Positions 49,962 to 59,323 of a stretch of 61,157 nucleotides of DNA are shown here, piece after piece; within the stretch, counting starts at the first letter, position 1; each line of letters opens with the position of its first letter. The DNA is from Oscillospiraceae bacterium (GTDB lineage Bacteria; Bacillota; Clostridia; Oscillospirales; Oscillospiraceae): positions 1 through 61,157 of the forward strand of contig JAGBSG010000045.1 in the NCBI GenBank assembly GCA_017632035.1, read 5' to 3'. The notes below the pieces were generated by a model. That model made no database searches, was not told the origin of the DNA, and saw only the letters and a list, made by a program, of their open reading frames with translations. Made by a program: the position numbers and the translations under genes.

Positions 49962-52022
49962 TTAGTCCTTCAAAAATACGGCGGCGGCAGTCAACAGAGC
50001 CTCTTTTTCATTGGGCAGGGCCTCTTCCTGTACCTGGGTCAGCAGGAATTGCAGGCAGCTTCCCAGCTTGGGGCTGGGCTCATAGCCCAGGGACAACAGG
50101 TCGTGGCCGCCGATGGCCAGATCTTTTATGGTCAGGCAGGCGTTCTCCTGGCGAAGCTCTTCCAAAAGATCACGGATCTGCCCAAATTGGGAAACCTCTT
50201 CCGGGATGCCGGTGCCTTTGCTGCTCATGTCGGCCTCCTGCAAAAGCAACAGCTGCTCCATAGTTTCCCAGCCCAGCCGGCCCAACCAGCGGCGCAGAAT
50301 TTTTTTGTCCGGCTCTAAAACCAGCATGTGCCGGTCGATCAGCTCCACTACCTGCCGACGCAAGGCAGTGGGGGCTTTCAGGCGAAGCAGGATGGCATCT
50401 GCCATTTCCCCGCTGACCTGGGCGTGCCCCGGGAAATGTCCCCGGCCGGTCTCGTCCTGATAAAATACGGATACCTTGCCGATATCATGGAGCAGGGCCG
50501 CAAGCCGTACCGCAAGGTCCTTGGGCGCCGCGGCGGTCACATGGGCGATGTGGGTATACAGATCATAGGCGTGGTGAGGGCTGTGCTGGTCAAAATTTAC
50601 TGTTGGCTTCAGCTCCGGGATCACTTGGGTAAGCACAGGGGCATAGCGCAGAAGATCCTTAACGGTCACCAGAGGAAGAAGTTTACATAACTCTTCGAGG
50701 ATCCGTTCCTTTGCCAAATGATCCATCAGTGGCGCCATATCCTTCATAGCTGCTTCTGTGGCATCTTCGGGAGTAAGGCCAAATCGGACAGCGAAGCGCA
50801 CGCCCCGCAAAATCCGCAGAGCATCCTCTTCAAAGCGTACAGCTGGCTCGCCCACAGCGCGCAGGATGCCGTTTTGCAGGTCCTCTCTGCCCCTGAAGGG
50901 ATCAGCAAAGCCCCGGGTCGGGGAATAGGCCATGGCGTTGACAGTGAAGTCCCGGCGGCTTAGATCTTCTTCTACGGTGGTGACAAACTCCACCCAATCC
51001 GGATGTCGGTTGTCCTGATAGCCGCCCTCCTGGCGGAAGGTGGTGATCTCCACCAGCTTGCCGTCCACCACCACAGAAACAGTACCGTGCTTTTCACCGG
51101 CCAGGACCAGACGGTACTGGCTGAATACCTGCTGGATCTGCTGGGGCGTAGCAGCGGTGCATAGGTCGTAGTCGCTGGGGGTAAGGCCAAGAAGGGAATC
51201 TCTGACGCAGCCTCCTACGGCATAGGCCGCAAAGCCTGCGCCTTCCAATGCATCGATGCAGGTTCTGACATATTCGGGAAGTACGATCCTCCGTTTTCTT
51301 GTGATGTGGGCTTTTCTGGGGAACAGGGTGCAGCTGTCGATCAGCATCCAGATGGCCATGGCCAGATAGAATATGGCCATACGGCTGCCGGGAATAGCTG
51401 CCAGACAGAAGAAAACAGCGCTCCGGGAAAACAGCAGGAACAGCCGGAAGCTGCCCCCTTGCTCCAAAGCTGTCCTGTAGTAGGCGCTGAGCATCAGGCA
51501 GACAGATGCGACCAGTTGGAAAATATACCGATCGAGCTGGGGAACGGCACTCCACTGCTGGTACTGATAGATGGGAAACAACATCAGGAACACCACCACA
51601 GCGCAGTAGATCAAAAAATGCGGACGCAGCTTCCTCCAGCGCAGAACAGCGGCCAGGATAAAACCCATGGCAGCAAGAACACCCACAATGCCCGCCAGAG
51701 TGTGCAGGGGTGCGTTGCCCCGGAACAGAAGGCCTACGGCAGAGGTGATGCCAATGGACGCGGCCAATGTGCTGAGGATGCCGGGGATCGGAGCCTGTAC
51801 AGTCCGGACCTTGGACGAGGCCGGTTTTCTGCCAAACCAGAAGATAGCAAGAGCTGTGGCTGCAGTGAGCACCCAAACCAGAATATTGCCGGGGTGACTG
51901 GCGATCAGCATGCCCCGATCATCTGTGCCGCCAGTCAGAAACCATAGCCGCAGCAGGCAGGTCAGCAGGCCGGATATAGCGCAGCTGACGGAGATCGCTG
52001 CGGCTTTCGGGTGGATTTTCAT
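49962..52022 (-). CDS. Membrane domain fused to CCA-adding tRNA nucleotidyltransferase
   Basis: One uninterrupted frame of 686 residues. Residues about 8-234 hold six or seven hydrophobic helices (e.g. VLTAATALAIFWFG, HTLAGIVGVLAAMGFILAAV, YIFQLVASVCLMLSAYY). Residues about 248-686 are a complete bacterial CCA-adding enzyme: GGCVRD at 270-275, the metal-binding SDYD (Asp284, Asp286), SRRDFTVNAMAY near 356-367, the ERILEEL neck, and an HD domain with LHDIGK (His512, Asp513). CCA enzymes normally are soluble and about 400-450 residues. An RBS (AGGAG) serves the membrane-domain ATG; no RBS or Met start is suited to a separate soluble enzyme. It would repair tRNA 3' CCA ends at the membrane. Confidence 0.88.
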   Translation of the reverse strand: MKIHPKAAAISVSCAISGLLTCLLRLWFLTGGTDDRGMLIASHPGNILVWVLTAATALAIFWFGRKPASSKVRTVQAPIPGILSTLAASIGITSAVGLLFRGNAPLHTLAGIVGVLAAMGFILAAVLRWRKLRPHFLIYCAVVVFLMLFPIYQYQQWSAVPQLDRYIFQLVASVCLMLSAYYRTALEQGGSFRLFLLFSRSAVFFCLAAIPGSRMAIFYLAMAIWMLIDSCTLFPRKAHITRKRRIVLPEYVRTCIDALEGAGFAAYAVGGCVRDSLLGLTPSDYDLCTAATPQQIQQVFSQYRLVLAGEKHGTVSVVVDGKLVEITTFRQEGGYQDNRHPDWVEFVTTVEEDLSRRDFTVNAMAYSPTRGFADPFRGREDLQNGILRAVGEPAVRFEEDALRILRGVRFAVRFGLTPEDATEAAMKDMAPLMDHLAKERILEELCKLLPLVTVKDLLRYAPVLTQVIPELKPTVNFDQHSPHHAYDLYTHIAHVTAAAPKDLAVRLAALLHDIGKVSVFYQDETGRGHFPGHAQVSGEMADAILLRLKAPTALRRQVVELIDRHMLVLEPDKKILRRWLGRLGWETMEQLLLLQEADMSSKGTGIPEEVSQFGQIRDLLEELRQENACLTIKDLAIGGHDLLSLGYEPSPKLGSCLQFLLTQVQEEALPNEKEALLTAAAVFLKD

Positions 52023-52043
52023 GGGGGATCGCTCCTAACATAG

Positions 52044-52748
52044 TCAGTTTATATAGGCGAGCAGAGCAAATACTGCAGAGAAGATCGGCTGGTGCAGCAG
52101 ATAGATCAGCAGAGAGTGCCGTCCGCAGGCACACAAAAAGCGGATGGGCGGAAGATTAGTGTCGACCTTCGGGAAAAGCGTGCTTCTTTTGTGGTATATA
52201 GTGCGGCCCAGTACGGCACCCAGCAGAAAATAACCCAGGTTGGGAAGCAGGGGAAAGTAATCCGATGTTGCAAAGCCTGGATACATGACACCCACAGGCA
52301 AAAGCCAGGAAGGACCGTATATGGGATAGGTTTGCATGTACAGCCCTGCGGCTGCCAAGACGATCCCTATAGCAGCCAAGGCCCAAAGAGGCAATTTGCG
52401 AAGGAGCATCCAAAGCGGCATACACGTGCCAAGACAGTGCAGCACGCCGAAGTAGATGACGATCCCTTTGCTGGCCAGCCCCAGCAGGTACATGCCGGCG
52501 GTCACAGCGGTGCACAGCATACCGCACAGGAACACCACGATGCCTCTGCGGATATGATGCTTGCCCAGGGTGGCGCATAGGCCGGAAAGCAGCAGGAACA
52601 GTACACCGCCCCATTGCAGCGCCAGGTCATAGACCCAGGGAAGCTGCAGCTGGTACAGGGCGTCCAGATCGTAGCAAAAGTGGACAACTACCATGCCCAG
52701 AATACAAATGCCCCGAAAGGCGTCCAACTCCCAGATACGCTGCCTCAT
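52044..52748 (-). CDS. DUF1624/HGSNAT-like membrane acyltransferase
   Basis: A 234-residue polytopic membrane protein with about seven helices. The N-terminal RIWELDAFRGICILGMVVVH and later HSLLIYLLHQPIF are the signature of the heparan-alpha-glucosaminide N-acetyltransferase (DUF1624) superfamily; the D-x-x-R-G block includes the probable catalytic His in VVVHFCYDLD. It overlaps the acyl-CoA synthetase gene by four bases (ATGA) and is followed 21 bases later by the CCA-enzyme fusion. Acetyl or acyl transfer across the membrane to an envelope component is inferred. Confidence 0.85.
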   Translation of the reverse strand: MRQRIWELDAFRGICILGMVVVHFCYDLDALYQLQLPWVYDLALQWGGVLFLLLSGLCATLGKHHIRRGIVVFLCGMLCTAVTAGMYLLGLASKGIVIYFGVLHCLGTCMPLWMLLRKLPLWALAAIGIVLAAAGLYMQTYPIYGPSWLLPVGVMYPGFATSDYFPLLPNLGYFLLGAVLGRTIYHKRSTLFPKVDTNLPPIRFLCACGRHSLLIYLLHQPIFSAVFALLAYIN

Positions 52749-54466
52749 TGGACGCTCCCGGCCGCGGCGTTAGCCTCTTCCTCCAGCACCCGGTAGGCTA
52801 CCTTGCCTACGAGGGTTTTGGGAAGCTCTGTGCGGAATTCGATCTCTCTGGGAATCGCGTACTTGGCAATATGGGCTGTGCAGTAGTCAAGCAGCTCCTG
52901 CCGCAGCTCATCGGTGGGTTCAATGCCGGGCATGGGCACTACATAGGCCTTGACCCGCTGGACCCGGTAGGGGTCCTTGACGCCGATGACGCAGGAGAGC
53001 AGGACCTTCTCATGACCATCGATCACATTTTCCAGCTGGGAGGGATATACATTGTAGCCGGAGGTGATGATCATACGCTTGATGCGCTGGCGGAAGTACA
53101 CAAAGCCGTCCTGATCCATATGGCCCAGATCGCCGGTGTGCAGCCAGATGCGGCCGTCGTGATGGGGCCGCAGGGTCTGAGCAGTTTCCTCAGGGTGGTC
53201 CATATAGCCCAGCATGACTGTAGGGCCTGATATGCAGATCTCTCCGTCATTGTTGGCATCCAGCTCCTGGCAGGTGCCGGGCTCGACGATTTTATAATAG
53301 GTGTCCGGGAAGGGTACGCCGATAGAACCGCTGCGCGCATAATCCTTGGGAGTCAGGCAGGAGGCGGTGACACATTCGGTAGTGCCGTAGCCCTCCCGGA
53401 TCTGCTCTGTGCAGCCCCGGTCCTTGAGGAACTGGTCTACCTTCTTTTTCAGCTCCGGAGACAGGGAATCTCCGCCGGAGAAAATGCCCTTCAGGAAGCT
53501 CAGATCTGCATTTTCCAGCTTTTCCGCCCGCAGCAGTGCCTCGAACAGGGTAGGTACACCGGGGATCAGGTTGGGCTTTTCCTTCAGCAATGTATCAGCG
53601 TAGATCTTAACACTGAATTGGGGAACGAGAATGCAGGTCGCACCACCGATCAGGGCGGTGTGGATGCCCACGCCCAGGCCGAAGCCGTGGAATACGGGCA
53701 TGATGGAAAGCATTTTCATGCCCGCCACACTGCCGTAGCCGGAGGCGGCAATGGTCTGCATACCCAGTGCGTTGAAATTCAGGTTGGAGAGCATGATGCC
53801 TTTGGTAGTGCCGGTGGTACCGCCGGAGTAGAGGATCGCACCGCAGTCATCAAATTTGCCGGTATCTTCGGGCAGTACAGTGTTCTTGCCGGCGGCGACC
53901 ATGTCTTTCCAAAGTGTATAGCCGGTGTTGGGTAGCTTCTTGACGGCCCGGGCGCTTTTGGTCACAGGGTACAGCACGCCCAGGGGGAAGGGAAGCTCAT
54001 CCTGGATCCGGGCGATCAGGATGTGGCAGGGATCGTTCAGCTGATCTGCGATCTCAGCCACCTTATAATAGAACTGGTCCAGGGTCAGGATCGCCTTGCT
54101 GTGAGAGACATTCAGGTAGAATGCGATCTCCTGGGCAGCGGACAGAGGATGGATCATGTTGGGGATGGCGCCGATGCGGTTGAGCGCATAGAAGCAATCC
54201 AAAGCCTGAGGAGAGTTGGGCATACAGATGGTCACCCGGTCGCCCCGGCAGATCCCCAGCTTTACAAGACCCTTGGCAGCCGCGTCGATGCGGCGCAGGA
54301 AGGTTTTATAATCTGTTTGCTTGCCCATGAAGGAGTAAGCAATGTTATCCGAATACTGCCGGGCAGTACGCTGCAGCAGCTGGTGCATGGTCAAGTGTGG
54401 ATAATCCAGAGAGGCAGGTGTATTTCCGTAAAAATTACGCCAGGGGGCCGACGCTGATAAACCCAT
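52745..54466 (-). CDS. Long-chain acyl-CoA synthetase-like AMP-binding enzyme
   Basis: Adenylate-forming ligase of 573 residues that activates a carboxylic (probably fatty) acid with ATP and CoA. A-motifs: LYSGGTTGTTKGIMLSNLN as the phosphate loop, GYGTTECV, DGRIWLHTGDLGHMDQDGF, and the C-terminal domain with RIKRMIITSGYNVYPSQLE and the lysine in LPKTLVGKVAYR. AAAGGA precedes the ATG; an extended -10 lies upstream. First gene of the minus-strand unit and divergent from plsC, so the region forms an acyl-lipid cluster. Confidence 0.93.
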   Translation of the reverse strand: MGLSASAPWRNFYGNTPASLDYPHLTMHQLLQRTARQYSDNIAYSFMGKQTDYKTFLRRIDAAAKGLVKLGICRGDRVTICMPNSPQALDCFYALNRIGAIPNMIHPLSAAQEIAFYLNVSHSKAILTLDQFYYKVAEIADQLNDPCHILIARIQDELPFPLGVLYPVTKSARAVKKLPNTGYTLWKDMVAAGKNTVLPEDTGKFDDCGAILYSGGTTGTTKGIMLSNLNFNALGMQTIAASGYGSVAGMKMLSIMPVFHGFGLGVGIHTALIGGATCILVPQFSVKIYADTLLKEKPNLIPGVPTLFEALLRAEKLENADLSFLKGIFSGGDSLSPELKKKVDQFLKDRGCTEQIREGYGTTECVTASCLTPKDYARSGSIGVPFPDTYYKIVEPGTCQELDANNDGEICISGPTVMLGYMDHPEETAQTLRPHHDGRIWLHTGDLGHMDQDGFVYFRQRIKRMIITSGYNVYPSQLENVIDGHEKVLLSCVIGVKDPYRVQRVKAYVVPMPGIEPTDELRQELLDYCTAHIAKYAIPREIEFRTELPKTLVGKVAYRVLEEEANAAAGSVQ

Positions 54467-54517
54467 AATCTATCTGTCCTTTCGTAAATGCATAGTATTA
54501 AGCGTGCTATAATAGGT

Positions 54518-54526
54518 ATTATACCA
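54518..54526 (-). promoter_or_regulatory. Promoter (extended -10) of the acyl-CoA synthetase operon
   Basis: Minus-strand TGGTATAAT; a consensus -10 with an upstream TG. The -35 at 17 bp is poor, as is common with extended -10 promoters. Confidence 0.6.
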
Positions 54527-54576
54527 GTCTGCGCCGGTAATTTCCAGTCCCAAAGAAAAAAAGTATATACTGACCC

Positions 54577-54605
54577 TTGTTTCCTGAGAAAATCCGGAGT
54601 ATAAT
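54577..54605 (+). promoter_or_regulatory. Promoter of plsC-like gene
   Basis: TTGTTT (54577-54582), 17-bp spacer, TATAAT (54600-54605), 33 bases before the ATG. Confidence 0.7.
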
Positions 54606-54638
54606 ATTGGAAAACTGTATTTTTGGAGGAATAACCCT

Positions 54639-55475
54639 ATGTTGATCGGCGGAATAACCGCGCTTTCCACAGTGTTGGCGGTGGTGATATGTCTGTGCTG
54701 TGGCTGTTTTGGCTCGCTGACATGGCTGTGGGTCCTGCCTTTAGGCTTTGCGGGAAGTTTCTTGGTATTGGGTGTGTTGGCGTTCCTGTTCTTCTATGCC
54801 ATGTGCGCCATCGTCCGGCAGGACAAGGAGCAGGACAAGGATTCTCCCTTTTACCGATGGATTGCGGGGCTTCTGACCGAAGCGGCCATGACCATTCTGC
54901 AGATGCGTGTCCATACCAGAGGCTTGGAGAATACGCCGAAAGAGGGAAGATTCCTGCTGGTATGCAATCACCTGAATGATCTGGATCCGGTGACATTATT
55001 GGAGTTCTTCAAAAAAAGTCAGCTGGCCTTTATTTCCAAGCGGGAGAACAGCACCATGTTCATGGTGGGCAATCTTATGCACAAGCTGCAATGCCAGCTG
55101 ATCAATCGGGAGAACGATCGGGAAGCGCTGAAGACCATCCTCAAGTGCATCCAGATCCTTAAGGAGGATAAAGCCTCCATTGCTGTGTTCCCGGAGGGCT
55201 ACACCAGCCGGGATCATAAATTCCATCACTTCCGCAGCGGGGTGTTTAAGATCGCCCAAAAGGCCAAGGTGCCGATCGTGGTGTGTACCATCACCAATAC
55301 CCATAAAGTGTTCCATAACGCGCTGCGGCTGAAGCCGACGGATGTGGATCTGCACCTGTTGGCGGTGATCCGGCCGGAGGAATTTGCGGGTATGACCACG
55401 GTAGAGCTGGGCGAGAGGATCTACGCCATGATGCTGGAGGATCTGGGCCCCGAATACGCAGAAGAAAATACTTGA
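54639..55475 (+). CDS. 1-acyl-sn-glycerol-3-phosphate acyltransferase-like protein (PlsC family)
   Basis: Membrane-bound acyltransferase of 278 residues. Two N-terminal hydrophobic helices (about 1-60) anchor it; the catalytic HX4D motif is in CNHLNDLD, the glycerol-phosphate block FPEGYTSRDHKF, and later VPIVVCTITNT. TTGGAGG precedes the ATG. It would transfer an acyl chain to lysophosphatidate in phospholipid synthesis. Divergent from an acyl-CoA synthetase operon; a glyS promoter overlaps its stop codon. Confidence 0.9.
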   Translation: MLIGGITALSTVLAVVICLCCGCFGSLTWLWVLPLGFAGSFLVLGVLAFLFFYAMCAIVRQDKEQDKDSPFYRWIAGLLTEAAMTILQMRVHTRGLENTPKEGRFLLVCNHLNDLDPVTLLEFFKKSQLAFISKRENSTMFMVGNLMHKLQCQLINRENDREALKTILKCIQILKEDKASIAVFPEGYTSRDHKFHHFRSGVFKIAQKAKVPIVVCTITNTHKVFHNALRLKPTDVDLHLLAVIRPEEFAGMTTVELGERIYAMMLEDLGPEYAEENT

Positions 55476-55500
55476 TTTACGGATAAAATCCGGCTATAAT
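55472..55500 (+). promoter_or_regulatory. Promoter of glyS
   Basis: TTGATT (55472-55477), 17-bp spacer, TATAAT (55495-55500); the -35 overlaps the plsC stop codon. Leader of about 37 bases; no T-box sequence is present. Confidence 0.75.
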
Positions 55501-55543
55501 GGGTTGCTATGAGAGATAATCCATGATTTGGAGGACATATTAT

Positions 55544-56971
55544 ATGAAAAACAGCGAAAAAACACTGGAAATGATCGTAAACCTCTGCAAGAACAGAGGC
55601 TTTGTCTACGCCGGCTCTGAGATCTACGGCGGTCTGGCCAACTCCTGGGACTACGGCCCTCTTGGTGTGGAGTTCAAGAACAATGTGAAGAAGGCATGGC
55701 TGAAGAAGTTTGTCCAGGAGTCTGACTACAATGTAGGCCTGGATGCTGCCATCATTATGAATCCCACCACCTGGGTCACCACCGGCCATGTGGGTTCCTT
55801 CTCCGATCCTCTGGTGGACTGCAAGGGCTGCGGCTCCCGTCAGCGGGCTGACCAGCTGATCGCCGCTTCTGAGTCCGGCAAGGCTGTTAATGTGGATGCC
55901 ATGAACACCGATGAGATGAACGATTTCATTGCTGACCATGAGGATGTGGTTTGCCCCAACTGCGGCAAGCATCACTTCACCTCTATCCGTAACTTCAACC
56001 TGATGTTCCAGACCAAGATCGGCGTTACCGAGGATTCCTCCTCTGTAGCCTACCTGCGGCCTGAGACTGCCCAGGGTATTTTCGTCAACTTCGCCAACAT
56101 TCAGCGCACCACCCGCAAGAAGCTGCCCTTCGGCGTATGCCAGGTGGGTAAGGCCTTCCGTAATGAGATCACCCCCGGCAACTTCACCTTCCGCACCCGT
56201 GAGTTTGAGCAGATGGAGTGTGAGTTCTTCTGCAAGCCCGGTACTGACCTGGAGTGGTTTGCCTACTGGAAGGACTACTGCGTGAACTGGCTCAAGAGCT
56301 TGGGTATCAAGGAAGAGAGCTTGCGGCTCAGAGACCATGATCCAGCTGAGCTGGCCTTCTACTCCCGCGCAACCACCGATATCGAGTACCAGTTCCCCTT
56401 CGGTTCCGGCTGGGGCGAGCTGTGGGGCATTGCTGACCGCACCAACTACGATCTGGGCCGCCATCAGGAGGCCTCCGGCAAGAGCCTGGATTACTACGAT
56501 CAGGAAGCTAATGAGCATTACATCCCCTATGTCATCGAGCCCAGCCTGGGCTGTGACCGTGTGGCTCTGGCCTTCCTGTGTGAGGCCTATGACGAGGAGG
56601 TCGTGGGTGTAGATAAGAAGGGCAATGCCGATGTGCGCACTGTGCTGCGGCTGCATCCGGCTCTGGCTCCCTTCAAGGCTGCCGTGCTGCCTCTGTCCAA
56701 GAAGCTCAGCCCCAAGGCTGAGGAGATCTACCGGGAGCTGCGGAAGGACTTCATGGTGGACTTTGACGATGCCGGCTCCATCGGTAAGCGTTACCGCCGG
56801 GAGGATGAGATCGGCACACCCCTTTGCATTACTGTGGACTTCCAGACCGTAGGCGATGAGAATACTGAGGCCGACAACTGTGTCACCGTCCGTGATCGGG
56901 ACACCATGGAGCAGGTCCGTATTCCCATCAGCGAGCTGAAGAATTACATCGCTGAAAAGTGCAGATTCTAA
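55544..56971 (+). CDS. glyS: Glycyl-tRNA synthetase (dimeric class II type)
   Basis: Charges tRNA(Gly). It has 475 residues of the homodimeric eukaryote/archaeal-like form (not the alpha2-beta2 form). Motif 1 region [18 protein letters not shown], the zinc-type Cys pairs CKGCGS and CPNCGK, motif 2 [20 protein letters not shown], motif 3 [13 protein letters not shown] and the C-terminal anticodon-binding domain with [19 protein letters not shown]. The ATG at 55544 follows GGAGG, preferred over 55523. Gene symbol glyS/glyQS usage varies. A bidirectional terminator follows. Confidence 0.97.
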   Translation: MKNSEKTLEMIVNLCKNRGFVYAGSEIYGGLANSWDYGPLGVEFKNNVKKAWLKKFVQESDYNVGLDAAIIMNPTTWVTTGHVGSFSDPLVDCKGCGSRQRADQLIAASESGKAVNVDAMNTDEMNDFIADHEDVVCPNCGKHHFTSIRNFNLMFQTKIGVTEDSSSVAYLRPETAQGIFVNFANIQRTTRKKLPFGVCQVGKAFRNEITPGNFTFRTREFEQMECEFFCKPGTDLEWFAYWKDYCVNWLKSLGIKEESLRLRDHDPAELAFYSRATTDIEYQFPFGSGWGELWGIADRTNYDLGRHQEASGKSLDYYDQEANEHYIPYVIEPSLGCDRVALAFLCEAYDEEVVGVDKKGNADVRTVLRLHPALAPFKAAVLPLSKKLSPKAEEIYRELRKDFMVDFDDAGSIGKRYRREDEIGTPLCITVDFQTVGDENTEADNCVTVRDRDTMEQVRIPISELKNYIAEKCRF

Positions 56972-56980
56972 CAATGGATA

Positions 56981-57012
56981 AAAATCCTGCAGCCCACCGG
57001 CTGCAGGATTTT
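56981..57012. terminator. Bidirectional terminator between glyS and moxR operon 2
   Basis: Perfect 14-bp stem AAAATCCTGCAGCC/GGCTGCAGGATTTT, CACC loop, six T on the plus side and an A-run complement giving U-run on the minus side. Confidence 0.9.
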
Positions 57013-57015
57013 TTG

Positions 57016-58251
57016 TTATAATCGCTTGGTCTTGGCGGCAAATTTCGCAGCGGCCTCATGGGAGATGGGATTGTCGCTGTACCGGGCTTCTTCGTAAAGG
57101 AAGGAAGTGTCTTGCGGCAGGTTCTCCCGGGCAGTGCTGCTGGTAAGCCATTGGGGGTTGCGCTTTTTCAGCTGCCTGTAGTGGTAGCGGATCTTTTCCG
57201 TTGGTGACAGATGCCTGTGCCGCAGGAAGCTCAGGCGGACAGGTGCAGCTGCCGGGACATTCTCGGGGTCTGCGGAATCTCGAATATCGGTGATCTCATC
57301 CTCGTAATCCGCTGCAGCGGAAGTGGCATAGCGCTGCAGCAGAAGATTCAGCTTTCTGAAAAGCACCGATGAATATTTGCATATCAGTACCAATACCACA
57401 ACACCAAAGGCAAATACGATCACGGGGAACAGATATCGCCATAATGCCAGAAAGAACGCCTGCCATGCGGCCGCTGTGCTGGAAGTGTGGGGGATGATCG
57501 GGATGCCGGAGGCTGGACGGGTCGTTTCCAATGAAACAGAGGTCATTTCTTCGTTGCTGCTCTGCTGGGAGGGTATAAGGGCTATGAGTTTTCCAATTCC
57601 CCGCAGGGCAGCCATGATCCCATCCGCCAGCAAGGCGGAGCACGAAAGCACGGCTATCAGGAGAAAGAAGGCCAACACTAGCAGCAAATTCTTCCACCGG
57701 GTGGACAGGGGGATGACGGGGGTTTCCCGGGCTGCCGAGGCCAGAGATGTGCGGCTTCTTGAAAGAAGCACCGTGAGTGTGAATGCCAGGAAGCATACAG
57801 TCATGGCGGTGCGGATGGGTTCTAAAGCGTAGAATTCCCGGTAATTTAAGAAACTTATACTGACCTGTGCCCCGAGGTGCAGCAAGAAACCGAGGACAAA
57901 CAGGATGGAGGGTGGTTCCTGATACCAGGGCCAAGAGCCCATGGGCACAGTATACAACAGCAGAAGGCCGTACAGGATGGGCACAGGGATCAGATAACCG
58001 CTGGGTTCCATCGAGCATACCAGCCAGATACCGCCGGAGATATAAACAAGGGCCAGAACAAGACCGATAAACAGTCGCTTGTTGGGTAGCAGCAAGCAGG
58101 GTAGTGAGAACAGCACCATGGCGGCAGGTAGCAGCCAGGCCAGATGCAGGGATTCCGGAGCAAGCAGAGCGAAGCACACGGCACAGACCGGGGAGGCACC
58201 GCAGGATAGCATGATTAAAAACTGCACCTTGCGGAAAAATCCTTTAAGCAC
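57016..58251 (-). CDS. DUF4129-like membrane protein (operon 2)
   Basis: A 411-residue membrane protein with about eight helices (two blocks, roughly 10-165 and 190-300) and a cytoplasmic C-terminal tail. The tail has ARENLPQDTSFLYEEARYSD, typical of the DUF4129 end of TgpA-like proteins, but no transglutaminase core is present. It takes the position that the transglutaminase has in operon 1. The frame opens at GTG 58260, but AAGGAGG overlaps that codon, so the GTG at 58251 is the better start; it overlaps the DUF58 stop by 8 bases. Confidence 0.75.
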   Translation of the reverse strand: MLKGFFRKVQFLIMLSCGASPVCAVCFALLAPESLHLAWLLPAAMVLFSLPCLLLPNKRLFIGLVLALVYISGGIWLVCSMEPSGYLIPVPILYGLLLLYTVPMGSWPWYQEPPSILFVLGFLLHLGAQVSISFLNYREFYALEPIRTAMTVCFLAFTLTVLLSRSRTSLASAARETPVIPLSTRWKNLLLVLAFFLLIAVLSCSALLADGIMAALRGIGKLIALIPSQQSSNEEMTSVSLETTRPASGIPIIPHTSSTAAAWQAFFLALWRYLFPVIVFAFGVVVLVLICKYSSVLFRKLNLLLQRYATSAAADYEDEITDIRDSADPENVPAAAPVRLSFLRHRHLSPTEKIRYHYRQLKKRNPQWLTSSTARENLPQDTSFLYEEARYSDNPISHEAAAKFAAKTKRL

Positions 58252-59323
58252 TTGGGCCACCTCCTTCCAGCAGATGAAAGGTAACGCGGTTGCCTTGACG
58301 CTTCAGCCCGTCAAGGGCTGCCTGAATGTCTTCATCATCATAGAAGGAGAGTGCCAGGATATCCAGATCCGTGCAGCCCTTTAGGGAGTCCAAGAAACGG
58401 GAGAAATACTGGCGTCTTTCCGTGCTGAGTCGGGCAAAGACGGAGAGCAGCTCTTCTGTGTGGGCGATGCCCTCCATAGGCATAATGACGGTGGTATCCT
58501 TGCTGTCGTCCAGTCCGGCGTTGGCTGCAAAGCCTGCAGCCAGTCCCCGTTCCAAAGAGCGGACACAGGCAGTAGCGGCCAGGGAAATAGCGTGCTCCAA
58601 AATTTCCTCCGTTTGCTCCCCGGGTCGGTCCTGCCACTGGATAGTCTGGGTTTGCACATTGAGCACCACCAGAAGCTGGGTGCGGGCGGCATCGTCGTGC
58701 AGCCGAAGCTGGGGCTTGCCCATTTTCGCTGTTGCGGGCCAATGGATGTCCCGTACCGGGTCGCCGGGAACATAATCCCGGATGCCCCGGATCAGAAAGG
58801 GATCTGCGATCAGCTGCTTATGGCGGCTTAGTTCACCCAGCTGTTGGGTGATCAGGGGCGGCAGCTCGTTCTCATCTACCAATTCGGGATATACCATGAT
58901 CCGGGCGCTTAGGTTCTGATTACGGGTGTAGCGGAAAATACCAAGCGCATCGCCTACGGTGAGGGCGGCGCTGCCTACATCATAGATCCCTCGGCGCAAC
59001 AGTGTGACCCGATGCGTCCGCCGGATCTGTTGGTGGGGCATCAGCGTGAACAAACTGGTGAAGTAGGCGTCGTGGGAGATCACCAGATTGCTCTGATTGC
59101 CCAGACGCAGGTGTGGCGATACGCGGCTTTCCAATCGCAGCCAGGGGATGATAAATGACCCATAGTTGCCTACGGTTTCCACCAGATGGACTTCCTGTCC
59201 TACATATCCGGTGCTGACGCTGAATTGCCGTTTGCATCGCAGCGCACGCAGACCATGGCTCAGCATGGGGAAATGGGCGCAGTAAAGCACAAACGCCAAA
59301 AAACAGAAAAGCAGAATGTTCAT
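58244..59323 (-). CDS. DUF58 membrane protein (operon 2)
   Basis: A 359-residue protein with one or two N-terminal membrane helices and a DUF58 domain. The signature is IRGIRDYVPGDPVRDIHWPA, then TAKMGKPQLRLHD and a vWA-like C-terminal half (LLVVLNVQTQTIQW). The ATG overlaps the moxR stop (ATGA). It is only distantly similar to the operon 1 DUF58 protein, so the operons are not a recent tandem duplication. Confidence 0.9.
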   Translation of the reverse strand: MNILLFCFLAFVLYCAHFPMLSHGLRALRCKRQFSVSTGYVGQEVHLVETVGNYGSFIIPWLRLESRVSPHLRLGNQSNLVISHDAYFTSLFTLMPHQQIRRTHRVTLLRRGIYDVGSAALTVGDALGIFRYTRNQNLSARIMVYPELVDENELPPLITQQLGELSRHKQLIADPFLIRGIRDYVPGDPVRDIHWPATAKMGKPQLRLHDDAARTQLLVVLNVQTQTIQWQDRPGEQTEEILEHAISLAATACVRSLERGLAAGFAANAGLDDSKDTTVIMPMEGIAHTEELLSVFARLSTERRQYFSRFLDSLKGCTDLDILALSFYDDEDIQAALDGLKRQGNRVTFHLLEGGGPSA

